Shown: one piece after another, positions 63,333-64,000 of the stretch
How positions within the stretch are numbered: the first letter of the stretch is position 1
Layout: each line of letters begins with the position of its first letter
Assembly (NCBI RefSeq): GCF_900116645.1
Contig: NZ_FPBO01000006.1
Location: 186,001-250,000, forward strand
From: Pseudoduganella namucuonensis
GTDB taxonomy: Bacteria; Pseudomonadota; Gammaproteobacteria; Burkholderiales; Burkholderiaceae_D
Direction: 5' to 3'
Length of the DNA stretch: 64,000 bases
Translations under genes and position numbers: made by a program
The notes under the pieces: generated by a model
What the model was told of the DNA's origin: nothing
The model's input: the letters and a program-made list of their open reading frames with translations, nothing else
The model's database searches: none

Positions 63333-64000
63333 TCACCCTTTCCAGGTGCGCTTCAGGCCGGTGTCCGCGTGGATCCAGCCGCCGCGCGGCCCGGCGCGGT
63401 AATAAAAGCCCACGCCGCCCTGGCGGAAACTGCGCACCAGCCCGCCCAGCACCTCCTCGTTCAAGTGCGCGATGCGCACGTCCGCCGCGCGGCCCTGGAT
63501 GTGCAGCGACTGGCGCGCGGCCGGCACGCCCTCCTCGATCAGCCGCTTGTTCGACGCCGGCGTGCGGTAGCCGGACAGGATCTCGACCGGGCTCTCGATG
63601 CCGTAGCGCGCCACGAAGGCCTGCGCGCCCCACAGCGTTTCCAGCAGCTTGGGGTCGATGGGCGCGGTTTCCTTGCCGTTCACGTCGCGCAGCAGGTGGC
63701 ACAGTTCCTGGTAGGCCGAGTCGATCATCTCGCCGTCGCGCCAGTACAGCAGCCTGGCCTTCTCGCCGCTGGCCGGCCGCGTCACGCTGATGGTGCGCGG
63801 CTTGAGCCAGAATTCCAGGTCCAGCGCCTGGGCGTCGAAGATGTCCGGCGGCGGCTCGATGTCGACCTCCGGCGCGGGCGCGCGCGGCGTGTTCTGCGCC
63901 AGCACGGTGGGCGCCCTGGGGCGGGGATTGCGCGCCACCGTCTCGGCGCGCGCGGCGCAGCCGATCAGCGGCGCGGCGATGAAACCGGCGGCCGCCAGGG
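63333..64000 (-). CDS. DUF882/YcbK-like periplasmic peptidase-fold protein, 5' end cut
   Basis: The frame is open through the window edge, so the start is missing. The visible N-terminal end reads AAAGFIAAPLIGCAARAETV, a signal-peptide-like stretch, so the protein is exported. The rest is a DUF882 (M15-related) domain: FVARYGIESPVEILSGYRTP, RQSLHIQGRAADVRIAHLNE, and GGVGFYYRAGPRGGWIHADT. These hold the His/Asp residues that bind zinc in related D,D-carboxypeptidases. E. coli YcbK belongs here. A role in cell-wall remodelling is inferred; activity is unproven. Confidence 0.88.
   Translation of the reverse strand, partial: LAAAGFIAAPLIGCAARAETVARNPRPRAPTVLAQNTPRAPAPEVDIEPPPDIFDAQALDLEFWLKPRTISVTRPASGEKARLLYWRDGEMIDSAYQELCHLLRDVNGKETAPIDPKLLETLWGAQAFVARYGIESPVEILSGYRTPASNKRLIEEGVPAARQSLHIQGRAADVRIAHLNEEVLGGLVRSFRQGGVGFYYRAGPRGGWIHADTGLKRTWKG

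Overview
The window reads as chromosomal DNA of a high-GC betaproteobacterium, most likely Burkholderiales/Oxalobacteraceae (Massilia, Duganella or Janthinobacterium type). This is inferred from the thrS-infC-rpmI-rplT-pheS-pheT-ihfA-merR order behind tandem tRNA-Val genes, a RelA-type synthetase, and a 3-hydroxybutyrate/CoA-transferase set; no 16S rRNA is present to prove it. Coding density is very high and only one gap exceeds 300 bp (32686-33164). REGION 1 (1-3381): the end of a methyl-accepting chemotaxis protein, a Crp/Fnr-type regulator, and a convergent NarL-type response regulator/CHASE3 histidine kinase pair. REGION 2 (3524-11773, minus strand): translation operon with two tRNA-Val(GAC), thrS, infC (with a non-AUG start), rpmI, rplT, pheS, pheT, ihfA and a MerR regulator. 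It contains several leader or attenuator-like hairpins and a REP-like repeat. REGION 3 (11883-24145): mixed metabolism and stress genes: a cache-domain secreted protein, a CDF metal exporter, RelA, RidA, an alpha/beta hydrolase, 3-hydroxybutyrate dehydrogenase, DctA, both subunits of 3-oxoacid CoA-transferase, a PAS-LuxR regulator, an SDR oxidoreductase and ETF-ubiquinone oxidoreductase. REGION 4 (24384-59087): about 35 kb holding an essentially complete flagellar system. The blocks are flagellin and a second FliK-like gene; flhA-flhB-fliR-Q-P-N-M (minus); fliE-F-G-H-I-J; fliD-S-T-K-L-fliA-motA-motB; flgM-N, a free-standing glucosaminidase, an inverted flgA, flgB to flgL; and a final unknown gene. 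Order and content match the lateral (Flag-2, laf/lfg/lfi/lfh) flagellar type known from Vibrio, Aeromonas and Escherichia rather than a primary flagellum. The flagellin starts MLSLHTN, the fliD-S-T-K-L-A-motA-B order equals lafBCDEFSTU, fliO, flhF, flhG and chemotaxis genes are absent, and FliM lacks the usual CheY-binding N-terminus. The locus encodes its own sigma-28, FlgM and stator, and a good sigma-28-type promoter precedes fliD, but no LafK-type master activator is present. REGION 5 (59138-64000, minus): a PAS-GGDEF-EAL protein with intact motifs, a polar amino acid ABC permease and binding protein without an ATPase, a small unknown protein, and the C-terminal part of a DUF882/YcbK-like protein cut by the window edge. 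The main discovery candidate is the self-contained secondary flagellar system with several unusual parts: two FliK-type proteins, split FlgJ functions, an NPEH variant FlhB, a divergent FliM, and no local master regulator.
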